This document shows positions 34,495 to 47,400 of a stretch of DNA of 64,000 bases, piece by piece. This DNA comes from Nymphaea colorata (taxonomy: Eukaryota; Streptophyta; Magnoliopsida; Nymphaeales; Nymphaeaceae). The notes under the pieces were generated by a model that made no database searches, had not been told where the DNA came from, and saw only the letters and a program-made list of their open reading frames with translations. Made by a program: the position numbers and the translations under genes. The stretch spans positions 749,001 to 813,000 of the forward strand of contig NC_045142.1 in NCBI RefSeq assembly GCF_008831285.2. The letters are read 5' to 3'. The first letter of the stretch is position 1; each line of letters starts with the position of its first letter.

Positions 34495-35742
34495 ATGTAT
34501 CCAACGGTTGAGCGGCTCCTGTCTGAAATCGTCAGCCCGCCAAGACCTGCCATGAGACGGAGAAGACCAGAAGAAATGGGGGAGAAGAAGGAACCCGGAG
34601 AACCGAGTCTGCTGTCCTCCATCGAGGACATCCAGAGACGTCTGGTTCGGCCTTCACAGGATTCTTCCTTCAGGTAACTCTCCTCCGTTCGGTCTCCTAC
34701 TGAACTTCCTCTCTCTGGATTTCCCGCCATTTTTGAATCGAGTGGACTCTGAAATTTAACCTATCCGTTGGCCGATGCAAGACGAAGCGATGATCGGAAA
34801 AACTGCGAGAGTTTGCCGATTACGCAAGATTCCCGTTATGTAAGAAACGAATTTGCTGATCGAAAGGCTGAGGATCCGAAATGCTTGGAGAAGCTCGCAG
34901 AGGTTTACACAAATTCTGGCGATCAGATCGCCGAACTCAAATCCCTCGATAATCCGAGACGGTTACTCAAATCCGGGGCGGTTGACGACCTCAACGTCGA
35001 CGATTCAGCTCTGTTGATTGCCGATTTCGTGGATGAATCCTTCAAGGAACATCAACTCTTTTTGGATTCCGAGAGCGTTCCCTGGAAGTCCGCCGATCTG
35101 ATCTCCGGTTCCAAGCCACAAGAAGATCCCGACAAGCGGACGACACCGACGATCGCTCTTAATGATGGATCTCTAGACTCTGATCTCAAAAGCTGCCAGG
35201 ATGTGAAGAGAATTGAGAGCTCAAAGGCGAAGTTCGGAGAGTTTAGCGACCTCACACCCGATTCAGAACTCGATCCTCACGAGGAACCGAAACTTTTAGA
35301 GCCGCTGCTGAATTCCACTGATTCCATCGCCGATCTCAAAATTAAGAAGCTTCTGAAAAAGTCGGAGAAGACGCCAATGATACTTGAACAAGTAGTCGAC
35401 CCAGGGTCCTGCCAAACTGTAAAACATAAAAACATCGGCGATTTCGTCTCCGATACGGACACTCTAGTGGAAGAGGGAAAACCTGAAAAGCCGAGGGCGA
35501 GACGAGGAGAGGAGGAGCACGCGAGGCTTGAAGATTACTTGCACCCTTCCCTTCTCTCTGCGGCCGCTTCCAAGATAAGGAAGAAGATGAAGAAGGCGAT
35601 ATTCGAGTGGCCGACGGAGGAACTCCGGACACTGGCGGATTCCGGAGCCCGAGCTGGGGACGGTGGAGATATGCTCGCCGGATTCGACTCCTCTGCGTTT
35701 CGCCGCTTCGATGACGTGGTGCTCAAGCGCTTCCACGCGTGA
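34495..35742 (+). CDS. Unrecognised acidic protein, 2 exons, about 379 aa
   Basis: Exon 1 is 34495-34673 and exon 2 is 34782-35742. A 108-base GT-AG intron removes an in-frame TGA and joins S-F-R to RSDDRKNCES in frame, and total length divides by three. I do not recognise the family. The N-terminus has an arginine-rich stretch (MRRRRPEEMGEKKE). The middle is acidic and probably disordered, with loosely repeated phrases (QIAELKSLDNPRRLLKSG and SIADLKIKKLLKKSEK). The C-terminus is a basic helix-like region (ASKIRKKMKKAIFEWPTEEL) ending RRFDDVVLKRFHA. There are no membrane segments, signal peptide or catalytic motif. A long open exon, higher GC than the flanks and a good splice join support a real gene. 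The start codon is the least certain part. Confidence 0.65.
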
Positions 35743-35804
35743 GACCCCTTGCATTTCTGACGCTTCGATGACTTGGCGCTCAAGCTCTTCCACGCGTGAG
35801 ACCT
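35704..35804 (+). repeat. 57-bp tandem duplication over the 3' end of the gene
   Basis: CGCTTCGATGAC...TTCCACGCGTGAGACC at 35704-35747 recurs at 35761-35804 with a few changes. The period of 57 keeps frame, so the last codons and the TGA are duplicated just downstream of the stop. A C-rich run (35811-35822) follows. Confidence 0.9.
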
Positions 35805-36240
35805 CTCTCTCCCCCCCCCCCCCTCTGTGTCGGTGCTGTGTGTGTGCGTGTGTGGGGGCACCACCGCACCAGGCTGAAGAAGGTGGATCGCATCTTTCAT
35901 CAGATTTGACCCGTACTTTTAAATGCCTCAGAACCTCGCATGGACACGGATACAAGAAGCTATCCAGACATTGAAAGGACAAGTTTCATAAAACTTTCGT
36001 TATTTTTCAGTTCAAGCAACGCCAAGAGCTCAATCAGTCTTTGTTGGTCTTAGAGTGGTTGAAAGATTTTTAAAAGATTAAATGAGGACTATACCATCAA
36101 TATATAAGTGCCTTTTTATAATTTTTTTTCACAAATTAATTATTTTCGTGGGGAATTTTAAAATTAATAAGGTAATAGTCATCTCCAATAAATTTCTTCT
36201 TCCAGATCTGAGTCCAGAATCAGGTACTCAAAGTTAATGC

Positions 36241-36278
<38 letters not shown>

Positions 36279-37376
36279 GATGCACAAGCAATTGATGCTG
36301 AAGAAGGGGCTGGGTCCGACCGCACTCTGACTATAGTAACATGCAGACCGAGGACTTGATTTTCCTTGGAAATTGAAATCTGCACAGAACGATGCGTTTC
36401 CTCGCCCTAGTTTTGGATCAGAATGCGGATTCATACTCAATAAAAAAATCTCATCTGCGGAATGGAAAGAAGTTTTGAAGATGTAAGCCAATGATCGCAG
36501 TGGAAGGTGGGGCCTCTTAGGCTTCCAGTTTTCCGAAACTAGAACAGTAGAAATTATATTTTCGCAGGGAGCCTAGTGGTCTGATCTGATGTGTGTCTGG
36601 CAGTATTGATTCATCTGAAGGAATCATTTTGGTGCTTCTTCTCTTTTCTATGCGGACAATAAATGAGTATTTTCTCCGTCTTGAAATCTGACCTCAGCAA
36701 CATTCAATTTTCGACTGCGTAATCAGATTATCAAAGTAATTTGATAAATGTAGTTTACGTAAAATTTAAAACAAGTTTTAGATTACATAATTTCAATGTG
36801 TGAAACGAAAAATCAAGAGCATGAAAACTCACAGCTCAGGTTGCATTAAAATTGGATGTTTTCTAACATTTAACGATCTTTTATCTCATCAATTTTTTAA
36901 TTGCACTGTGTGATGTTGATTTTATTATGTCCTTGGTAATATAAAGTTGCTATAGTTTATTAACTCATCAATTAATACCAGCATACGTGGCGTGTATAGC
37001 AACCAGGTGCATGGTTAGATGAAAATGTGAAAGGTGTAAAATTAAAGACCTTGAATCAAGTTTCAGTTCTATCAATGCTCTAGCTTCAGGTTCGCTTTGT
37101 CCTCCTAAAGCTTGGTGACCCTCAAGTGAAACAAGAAAGAGATATGGTTTATTATCTAAACAGAGAAACTCAGATGTAAACTCTTGTGGGAAGAGTAGTA
37201 AAAACCCCTTCACGCGCTCGTCGACCTCAGTACAATTTCCAACTTGGGATCTACGTGATAAAAGAGATCAGAAAATGTCATCTTAAAATGCTGCTCAAAT
37301 CAGAAAGCCGAGAGCTCTTTTTTCTCCTGTCCTACTGGCATGGGCCAAAAGCAAACGCATTGGGTTTCTTCTTCCC

Positions 37377-37413
<37 letters not shown>

Positions 37414-38907
37414 GTTCAATAATTTTTCATGATCATCGCCCCTGAATATGAGCCTCTCTCTTCCTGCGCGTGCCTAAACGGCTCTTCTTCCCAAGAAATT
37501 CCGCCCCCTTTCCCTTCTCTGGAAACAAGATAGTAAATTACCAAAAGGATTCCCTTCCCTGCTTCTGGGCTTCCGCTTTCTCCCGAAAATATCAATTCCT
37601 ATAAATTTTCGTAAAAGGACTCAAACCCGCAAGATTTTGCTGGCAGGAGGTCTCCCTCTCCCTGCCCCTGACAGAAAAGATGGAAAACACGTACTTTTCT
37701 GTCTACTTTCAACTAAAAATCGCTTCACTGGAAGCGAGTTTGTGTCGGCCTTTATTTTTCCCTTGTGGCGATTTTCGGGATTCAAGTTTTATCCAAAAAA
37801 AGATCATAACTCACATTGGCTGCAAGGACTTCCGATTTCCGAACACGTCATTGTGTTTAAGAGGTCTTAACATAATATAATATATCATCCCTCATTGAAG
37901 GAGTTTTCACCTTTTTCTCCTCATTCACACAACATCAACAATAAGTTGCTTTTTCTAGTTTATATGTTTCTGAAGGGTTATTATATGTATGTTCAGCAGC
38001 TGTAAGGGTGGGTGAGGGCATGAAATTCTGTCCCTCCTTAGGCCATTTAATGAAAATGACAAAAGCTCATGCTTGTATTTGAAAAATAGCAAATGATAGG
38101 ATTCAAAATAGAACTTATAGTTAAAGCTATGGGCGACTTCGGGGATGAAAGAATATGGCTCATTGAATTACCAGTTTCACCCTTAACATGCACTGAATGA
38201 CAAAAGTTGCTCGGGGTTGTCATTTTGCCAACTGGTAACTGTTGCAGCACATTTTAAGGGTACTTTTGTCATCTTAAAAGGGCCGGCTTTTGCCTTGTAA
38301 TTTCCCAACTTTTGGAGCGCAACCTGCCTGCCTTCTTGGTCGGTGGGCTGACCGACGACTTACTAAATGACAAAACAGCCCTTGTTTGTCTGGGTCGGAT
38401 TTAGTATCCAAGGACTAAATCTGAGTTCGGGTCTGAAACCGGAAAAATAAGACTGAAAAAAAAAAAAACTTCAATTTCGTATCCAATCTGGTTGCACTCC
38501 TACTATAACACTGAGAAGCTCATATGATCTCCTTAAGCACAGGTAAATACGTTCAAATCACATCAAAATTGATCTTAGTTATAGCCAAGAAGTTGATAAA
38601 GCTCTAAATTAAATTCGGGGATGTTGTAACGTTAGTTCGCTACATAATGATACACTTTTTCCAGGCTTTACCATTTAAAATGTGATTTGGCAAAAGATTG
38701 GATCTGTCTCTTGGGTTTTCTAACTTGAGGTCAGGTTGATTTCATTGTATACTAAGTTAGAATCCAAAATTTGTGTCATAAAAAATTGTTTAAGCAGGTT
38801 AATGAGACTGATTTGTATTTTTCTTTTGTAATTGAAGATGAGCTTTGACCATCAAAGCTTACAAAAGACAACACCAGGAAAAACTCAAGGCAAAGGAGCT
38901 TTAAAGT
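35805..38907. other. Intergenic
   Basis: A (TAA)n microsatellite of 13 units lies at 36241-36279 and a CT run at 37382-37408. The block at about 37.4-37.9 kb resembles a leader (GC-richer, CT-rich), but no coding exon could be tied to it. Confidence 0.4.
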
Positions 38908-39069
38908 TTAGACATGATTTACAGCCTTCAACTTGACATCCTTGCCATTCTCCTCGTAGGATTTCTTTAGCGTTTGATTACCATTTGAGCACCGGAAGGA
39001 CGGAGTTCTTTCCGTCGTATGCCGGAATTCGGGTATAATTTTAGGCACATTCTGCCGGGAGTTTGACAT
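38908..39069 (-). CDS. Possible small ORF, 53 aa, unknown
   Basis: On the minus strand an ATG at 39069 opens MSNSRQNVPKIIPEF and closes with KDVKLKAVNHV then TAA at 38908. Composition (balanced charged residues, no low-complexity) looks more protein-like than most short frames here. No homologue is recognised. It could be a small gene, a lone exon or chance. Confidence 0.25.
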   Translation of the reverse strand: MSNSRQNVPKIIPEFRHTTERTPSFRCSNGNQTLKKSYEENGKDVKLKAVNHV

Positions 39070-39833
39070 GGCAGCTAAGCTAGAGGTTAACTAAAACAGC
39101 ACATTAAGCTTGTGCATACACATACACACATATCAAGACTATCGACTATAAACAAAGGATTCTATTGGATTCAATGAGTTATAAGAGTATCATTTCACTA
39201 CCTATGTTGAAGCTGGAAGTTTACGACAGAAAAGTAAGTCTAAGAGATCCTACCACCGTTTTAAAGAGGATACAGATCTGGATATCTTCGTTCAAGACAA
39301 AACATTTTAGCCCTTAGCTCAAGGATCCACTTCAGGAGCAAATTGGTCATTTAAGATACCTTAAAATAAGATAAATTTGTCGCGCAGGCATCAAAGACTG
39401 CTTTGCTGCTGCCCATGCCAAGGATTCAGACAGCATATTTCTTTATGGCTGCTTTTCTCAGTGGGCACGCATAAGGGGAGAGGAGAAAAAAAAAAAGAAG
39501 AAAGTTCAAAAACTTTGGAGAGCGAGAGGGAAGGAACGCCCTCCAACCCTTCATTCGTTGCTTTCGCCTTGGTAGTTGTCAGTTTCACATCCACCGACTT
39601 GACCAGGCTCTCTCTCTCTCTCTCTCTCTCTCGTTGCCCATTCCCCAATACTTTCATTAGCTTCCAAGAAACTGTGTTGCATCTTTCCTTCTATACCTTG
39701 GAAAGTTAAATTTCCAACTGAGGTAGCTCATGAGTCCTTGATCTTGCACAGAGGTCTTTCGTTTTGGATGAATTGACATTTCTCTGTTTTCTTTCTTCCA
39801 GTGTACTTAGATCATCCGAACAAGTACAGAAGC

Positions 39834-41489
39834 ATGCCGCATCAGGTTGGGTTCCGGTTTCTACACTTCTGTTCCCTACCCTTTTTGGTTCTTGGTTTAT
39901 ATTTTTTTGGCGCTTTTCTCCTCTAATTCATGTTTGTTTAGGAGCAGGAAGATGGGTGGCCTCTTGGGTTGCAGCCATTGAGTAGGAGAGTTGGGCTGGG
40001 TGGTAACAGGGATCTATCAGAACCCATTTCATTGGATACTTGGGTGACTGGTTCTCCCACTTCATCCTCTGTTTCTTCATCAGATTTGGAAACACAGGTA
40101 GGAGAATAACTGTATTGCAAGTTTCTCGTTTCTTTCTTTCTCTTCATCGTTTTCATCATTTTATGTCTATGATTTTCTTTTGGCTAGTCTCACCTTATCT
40201 TTAAAATGAGATTATGAGAACCGGCATTCTTCTCTGTTGGGGCTTGAAAAATGCACATAGCTGCACAGCCTACACGCATTTTTCTCTTGGGTTTGAAAAA
40301 CTGCGGCTGCCCACCTCATATTGTCTGCCTCTCTTAATTTCCGCCAGCCGCTTAATGAATATGCTATAGGAATTCTTCCCACTGGCTATTTACTAGTTTT
40401 GGTGTCGGTGCAGTTTAGCAAGAAAAATGTCCCGGTCAAAGTTTTCTGCTGCAGAACACCACCGTTTATCTGCAAACTGCAGTTCTTTTTCCCTATGGAC
40501 GGCACCATATTGTTGCCCTGTCTATTGTGATTTTTTTACAAAATTTAACTTGCTATTTCCTATACGATTACCAATTACTGTAAAGACCCTTTCCCGAGTA
40601 AAAGCCTAAGTAACCGTGGGTCTTCTGTAAGAGGTAAGGTGAAAATGGTTGCAGTGTTCATATACCTTAGTTTTTTGCTTACTCTCTTCATTTGTATGAA
40701 GTTTTAGTCTATGTTTGACGGACTTCCGTTTAGTAATTAGGTTTCTCTTTTCAGAAATGGTGAATTTGAACAGTGAGGGCATAACAATATGGATTAGTTT
40801 TCTGACCTTCTGTAGATTCTTTCCCATCTAAAACTGTGTGACCATTACTAGTTGTCCTGGTTCTGTCTAATCTCAGGATTTTTTTATGGTTTCTTTCCCC
40901 TTTTTTCTCCGACTTTGCTGTGTTTCTTTATTTACATTAAGTCAGACAAGTATTACGATGTCGATTTCCAAATTTTCAAATGTCACGCTTAAAGACAAAA
41001 TTTCAGTGAAGTTCTAAATTCTAAGAAAGAGCCTTGAGATTTTGAAAGATTAGCCTCTTTTTTGTTTTTTAGTTTCATCTGTCCTTTGGTATTACATTGA
41101 ATCAAACAAGTATTGCAGCATCCGCATCTACAACAGGGCGTTCAAAATTTCACTGTTCCAGGGTACGTCTAAGAAAAGGACCTCCGGATTCTGAAAAACT
41201 TGTCCTTTAACGTGTCTGATGCTGCCTGTAATATTAAAAATTCCCCCTGAAAAATCTCCAACTTTCAATTACAATTGTCTGGTGAAATTGTACCGTTGTG
41301 TGTTCGAAATTATGGGATTTTTCAAATGTTTTGTTTTATCATCTGCCAATTGTCATGTTCTCTTGCAAACGTGAAACATGCCCTTTCTCTCCTGGATATT
41401 TTATCAATGCGGGACCATGTTAAGTTATAGTCATTCAGTAAGGAAAAAAAGAAATGTATCAGCATAAAAATATCGTTTTGTTTATAAAA

Positions 41490-41531
<42 letters not shown>

Positions 41532-42201
41532 TTTGACAATAAACAGAGATTGCCATGAAACAATTTTCATCAAAGTGCTAATTTACCTTGATAGGTTATG
41601 TGTTTGTCTGTGGCTATGTGCGTGTGTGTGTGTGAAAAAGTGAGAGGGAGAGAGAGAGAGATCATCACAGTGCTAACTTATATTCACTCTCTTACAGTCC
41701 ACTGGGTCATCTTTCCATGAGAACAGTGTGACACTGGGGAACCTCCTTGGAGTTCGGCCAAATCAAGCACTACCAATTTATAGAACCAACAACCTTGCAA
41801 CCAGGAAGAACTACAGATCAAGCGCCTGGTTGAATATGCTCATAAGAGCAGGAATACTCAGCAGCCAGGCGAACTCGCCGCCATCACTCGGTCACTTCCT
41901 TGAGGTGGAAAGAAGAGCTGCCAGCACCACCAAGGCCAGAAAATCAGTCTGTTTCCTGTGTAGTGCATCCGCCGATGCTGTGTTGGAGACGAGCTCCTTG
42001 CTACATGGTCGTTTCTCTGTTCCGCTGAGCATGAACAACAGAGCTGCTGTAGTTATAGCAAGAACTGTGCATAAGTCGGGCACCGTCTTTGACACAAGTA
42101 ATAGCAAGAGAAATCAAAGAGAGTCTTGTGGTGGTAGCAGAAACAATGTGCTTGGAATTCCAATGCTTTTTTCGTGCGTATGCAGTGACACCACACTGTA
42201 A
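39834..42201 (+). CDS. Plant-specific uncharacterised protein (At3g17950-like), 3 exons, 223 aa
   Basis: Exons are 39834-39845 (only MPHQ), 39942-40097 and 41698-42201. All junctions are GT-AG in phase 0, 672 nt with stop. The N-terminus EQEDGWPLGLQPLSRRVGL, the serine-rich TGSPTSSSVSSSDLET, the VTLGNLLGV block and SLGHFLEVERRAAS match, from memory, a small conserved plant family of unknown function. The last 80 residues are less conserved. I see no clear membrane helix. The leader is probably spliced: a pyrimidine tract and CAG at 39792-39801 precede the start, and a candidate donor lies at 39723. Intron 2 (1.6 kb) carries (GT)n(GA)n tracts. The family assignment rests on recollection of short motifs; the exon structure is firm. 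Confidence 0.75.
41491..41661. repeat. (GT)n(GA)n microsatellites in intron
   Basis: Two GT then GA tracts (41491-41528 and about 41617-41661) form related units about 130 bases apart, just before the last exon. Confidence 0.8.
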
Positions 42202-43504
42202 AGAGTCTGGAATGAACTAAAAAAATTCAAGGTCTCCACTTGTCAAAGATGCAAATTTACGGGATTCAGTTGGTGTTAAAGGAATCTGCGATGTTTTTTT
42301 TCTGGTTGGAGTTGAGGGCAAACGTCGACTACCAATCTTTGTGTGGATAACACCAAAAATAAGCTTAAGCAACACGATGGTGGAATCCAAGTTGCTTTGA
42401 CTTGACATCCTTCAGATTTTCTTCTTACTACCAATCAACTCACTTCTCTGTGGTAGTGATACCTACAACGACATCAAAATCTGTAAAAGATTTGAACTGA
42501 TCTTAGCCAGCTACTCTTTGAGAAAATTTCCTCACTTTTGAGTCATAGAGAACTTGATTGTGCAATCAAGGAATTGTGTCTTGAATTTGCTGTTGGACAA
42601 GCTGGGAAAGCACCAGGTTTTCTAAATGTGCCCAACCTGCTGACTGACCTGAAAAGGGCATGTTTACCATGTCTTATCTGATTGTTGAACAGTATAGATT
42701 GGTATTCTCTTGACCATAGTTTTACCTTTAAAGTTAGTTCAACCCCGGGAAAGAAGGGAAACGGCTGCATTCTTGCCGGTGGTGGAGGCACATCGTTCAT
42801 ATAGAAGGTCTATTTTAAGTGTTCCAGGTGTTCTAACTCTACCCATGTGATGAAAGAGGAGAACACGAACATCTGCTGCAATGATACAGGAAGGAACAGA
42901 ACATATAGGACGTAGTATGTGAGTAGGGATGTCCATAATATCCGATTGAACTATTTAAAATATAATACATGGAAAAAAATTAACACCGGGTTAATAAATC
43001 TAATTGGAGTTAAGACTCAAATAAAATCCGATCTGGTACGGATTTGGAACAGATTTGATTTTAAATAAATAGATTACATGTAATGTTCATATATTTTGAA
43101 AGTCATCTTTTGACATATCTTAATGCGGTTTGGATTTGGTTTAAAAATTGGAAGCAGCTTAAAAAATGGATTCGGATGTGAAATTAAAAATTAAATTCGG
43201 ATAATAAACATTTCTTTATTTATATCTGAGTCGGAATATGTGAACATCTGAAATCTAACACTTAAAATGCATTCCTCTGCAGAACTAATCTCTCTTGTTT
43301 GCGTCCTGTACAAGAACCAGAAGGGACATCTGTTCCTCACATTAGAACGAGTTGGAAACATCTTCTTCTGCATGTGCATTGTTTGTGGGTTTTATTTTTT
43401 CAGGATGATTTTGGACCTACGTTCAGATATTTAGATTTGATAAGTCGCACTTAATTCAGATTTTAAAATCTAACCAAGTATGATTCAGCAAGAAATCTGA
43501 GCCA

Positions 43505-43558
<54 letters not shown>

Positions 43559-43845
43559 CTTTACATAAAAGGTGCCGGATTTCGCTACCTTTTCACCATC
43601 AGATTTGTCCAAATTGGTTTTGGATTTGGAGTGAGATCTAATAGCGGTAATTTTCGATGTGCATGAAAGTAGAGCAGAGTATCCGGTTGCAAATGCACGT
43701 TGTCCGAAAAGAACGAGTTATTTTACCGGTGTGTCGGTACGCAGCAGCGCAAATGATGTGGATTGAGAGGGGATTCCCCTACATCCAGATCTAAATCCAA
43801 AACACTGCTATTAGGCCTGAATCCAAAAACAATTGTAAAGGAGCA
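42202..43845. other. Intergenic
   Basis: 3' flank of the previous gene, then AT-rich sequence with a (TA)n microsatellite at 43508-43556. No gene is recognised. Confidence 0.5.
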
Positions 43846-44464
43846 CTTTGTTTGGATGGAGGGAAAGAGAGGGACGAAAAGGAAAGGATAGAATTTATAA
43901 TATTTTATAATAATACCCTTAACATTAAAAAATTTGTCATTTAAATAAAAATATTTTTAATTTGATTTTTTGATTCAATAAAAGAAGAACCACATTTACA
44001 CTCGACATTTCATTCTATACTAATAAATATGATAAAAATTTATATCAAACAAAATGACATTTTCATGTGCGCTAATTGGATGGCATAAAAATGACAAAAA
44101 CTTGATTTTGATAAAGGCACCGTTGTAAAATATCATCCAAGTCTCGAGGAAAGGGAAAGAGAGGGAGACCCGGCTACCATCGGTGTCTTAACCAGTGGCA
44201 AGGAGGGAGAGAAAGAATCATGCAAGTTCGGTTGATGTCTCTTTTGCGGGCGGGTGGGAAGGGTATAAAACGGATAGGTTTTTCCTTTCCTTTTCAATCC
44301 CTCCAATTTTGGAGGGATTGGATTTACATTAGAGTTCTCTTTCCTTTTCCTCTTTTTACAACCAAACAAACTTTTTGTTTTCACTTTTTTTTCCTTCTTT
44401 TTAATTAACCAACCAAACAAGGATTCATTGTTCCTTCATTCTCTTTCCCTCCAACCAAACAGGT
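43846..44464. mobile_element. MITE-like element, about 0.6 kb
   Basis: The left end TTTGTTTGGATGGAGGGAAA and the right end CTCTTTCCCTCCAACCAAAC are imperfect inverted repeats, with related GGAAAGAGAGGGA and TTCATTCTCTTTCC next to them. A small hairpin (AATCCCTCCAATTTTGGAGG...) lies near 44299-44322. Target-site duplication not found. Confidence 0.55.
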
Positions 44465-47400
44465 TATTAGCGAATCCAAAGCCATAAATTTATGATATTG
44501 CGGGATCTGATAAAAACTACCAACAAGCATATTGGATCTAGTAAAAGTGACAATAAATTTAACATGTACAGAATTGCACCCTGATCATATACGGTATGAA
44601 TTAAATTTGGTTTTAAAAAATTTTTGAATCAACACAAATCTACAATTTATCTATCAAATCCGAGTACAAACTAGAGTTTACTGGCTTTTCTATTGATGAC
44701 CTAATTCAAATCAAACTTGTAACCAACTGATTCGATTCGGTGGCCAGTTTATATTGTTGACCTATTCATGACGATCGGCAGCCATTTCACCAAAACGGCA
44801 GCTCCGGTTATTATGTTCATGAACCAAATTTAACAACGCCGGTAGAGAAGATGGTATATTGGTCTCGGGCTGGAAATTTGATTTTATCTATCAAATATTC
44901 ACACATATCCTTGCACCACTAATTTGGAGCAGAGATTGAAAATGAACACGATACGATGAACAACACCCAAACTTTCCAAACTAATCAGTCATAGTTTCAA
45001 GAGCACAGGGTGTTCCTGCTATCTGATAAGCTTTAATTTGTTGTATAAAAGGATCCTAAACAAGTTCAGAAAAGGTAAAATGGAGCAGATTCAAGAGAAG
45101 TTGTTGGAATTCAGATCCAAGTTTTCTCATTCTCATTTCTATGTATTCTACATGCCATAGGCTCATAGCTAATAATAAGACTTCCACTTTCAGGAACAGG
45201 ACAAAAAATAGACGTCGCAGCCAAATATCAAGCTTAGATTTGATCGGTCATGTTTGCCAGTAATTTTCTTTTACTGGTTTGGGTGAAATGTGGACTCAGT
45301 TGCGGTCGACATCATTTTCGAATAATTCTGATAACATGTTTTAAATAGCATTTGGCACTCTAGCCAGATCTGAACTGGACCGGAGCAACTTAAACAAGTC
45401 AGGTTGGATCAATCCAGACAAAAACCTTCCAATCCCAAAAAATATTGCCAAAACTAGGGCCATCAGTGCATTCTGACCCAAAATATGAGCTATCCTCCAA
45501 GTGAAATCTAATGAACAGACCTGCATATATCCTGTTACACACACCAGTTCGCTTTTTCCCAGATTATCCTGATAATCTGCACTACCCTGAGCAACAATAT
45601 CCAAATAAAACTAATGATATAGCTGATAATACATGCATTCTTCCTGCCAATTACACAGAACGGGGCCAATAAAGACCCATGAATAGTGACAACAAGAAGA
45701 GTTAAACAAATAAAGAAGCTCTCGGTTAAAATGCAAAAGAACACCGTTCTCTTTCTCCCTCTAATCAACGGAGTTGTTTGGCTCAGCAGTCAACAATTAA
45801 CATTGCCAAGAACAAATGTGATGCGGGCAATCAAGAAGATGATCCTCATCTTTGAACAGAGATGGATTTAAAGCTTAGTTTCAGAAACCATGCTCCTTCA
45901 GTAGACATATAGCTCCATTTTCTTTTCCTATTTTAATAAGGAAGAACCTTCCTCGGGACAGGTCTTACACTACTAGACATTTCTGTACTCAGAGTCCACA
46001 ACATCTCTGAGATGAGCAAGAAGTTGAGCAGAGGTTAGGTTTTGCAGGATGTACAGTAACAACCATGGCATGAATCATTGCAATGTCTTGGGTAAGAGGT
46101 CAGAAGCATCTCAATGGAAGGTCAGGTGAATGTCACATGGTATGTCAGGGGGTTATGCCAAAGGGAAGAAAAGCTTTTTGGCGCTGCTTCACTGATGTCA
46201 AAAATGCATTTAATGAACATCATCCTCATGATGGTGTACATACAGAGGGTACTTGAAATCAGTCAAAAAATCATGAACGCTGAAGAGTGGGGACCCTGAC
46301 CACAATCCATGGTGGTATCAAGGCAACAAGCAACAGCACATATTATAAAGGATCTCAGTCATCAAAGCGTCACATTGCTGAAGCTTAACCGGTCAGTAAC
46401 TGTTAAGAGGCATGTTTTATATCATTGTAGTTTGGCAATCTAAGCAATCGGTTACCTAGAAAGGTTTTGTTTGGAAACTCAGAAGAGAAAAAGACAATAT
46501 AAAGAATGACATTGGTTTTGATCATCAAAAAAGTGCAACTATTTCAATATATTACCTATATCCATGACTATGTTACTGTTGGTACTAGAACAGCAAAACA
46601 TGCGCGAACTTTCGAACATAAAAAGCCGAACATGCGTAGTTTGATGGTTGAAAAATTCAAATTTTATACAAGAAGATACCTTAAAAATGATTAGCTCTCT
46701 GGTCTGAGCAAACCCCTACCAATTCAGTACATATCAAGACAAGCAACCCAGGCATTGAACCCTGCACCTCCTTTTGACTTGAATTATGAGTCCAAATTCC
46801 TAGCAAGCTGTACAGGCTCCTGCTGCTTTAATAGATGTTAGATTCGATTTAGCTGCATCTTGGCTGGCGAGCACCCACACACGTACTGTATTGCTTGCAT
46901 GCATGCATGCATGCATTTTTTGGCTGTGTAGATGCAGGTACCATGGAGTCAATACATGACTGGTACCCTCCCTTTGTTTATTTCTTTTTACACGAGGGTC
47001 ATATTGGTGTAAGACTTCAAAGCTCGTATGCGTGTGGTTTGCTGTAATATGGAAAGAACGGCCCACCTCTTGTTGACTAGATTAGGTCCTAATGTTCATG
47101 AGCTGCATGTAACAAGTTTACAGTGTAAACAAGAGACTTCCCAACGTCTGACTTTTCTGCACCCTCTTTTCATAGACATCATCTTGTTCAGATGGATCTA
47201 TTCATGGCCGGCCGTCAGAGAGAAGTGACAACCCATTTTGGAGTTTTTCATCTTTTCTCAGTTTGCAGCCTCATTCGCCACTGGGGCTGCCTTCTTTGAC
47301 TCAACAAACGAGTCAAGCTTAGACTGCCAATGCGTGCATTGACAAATAATACACACATACATATGCACATTGTTACGTGATTAGGCCAATAAATCCTACT

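Noticed and set aside
35464-35982. 172-codon frame on the minus strand
   Set aside because: It is antisense to exon 2 of the 379-aa gene and has no family features.
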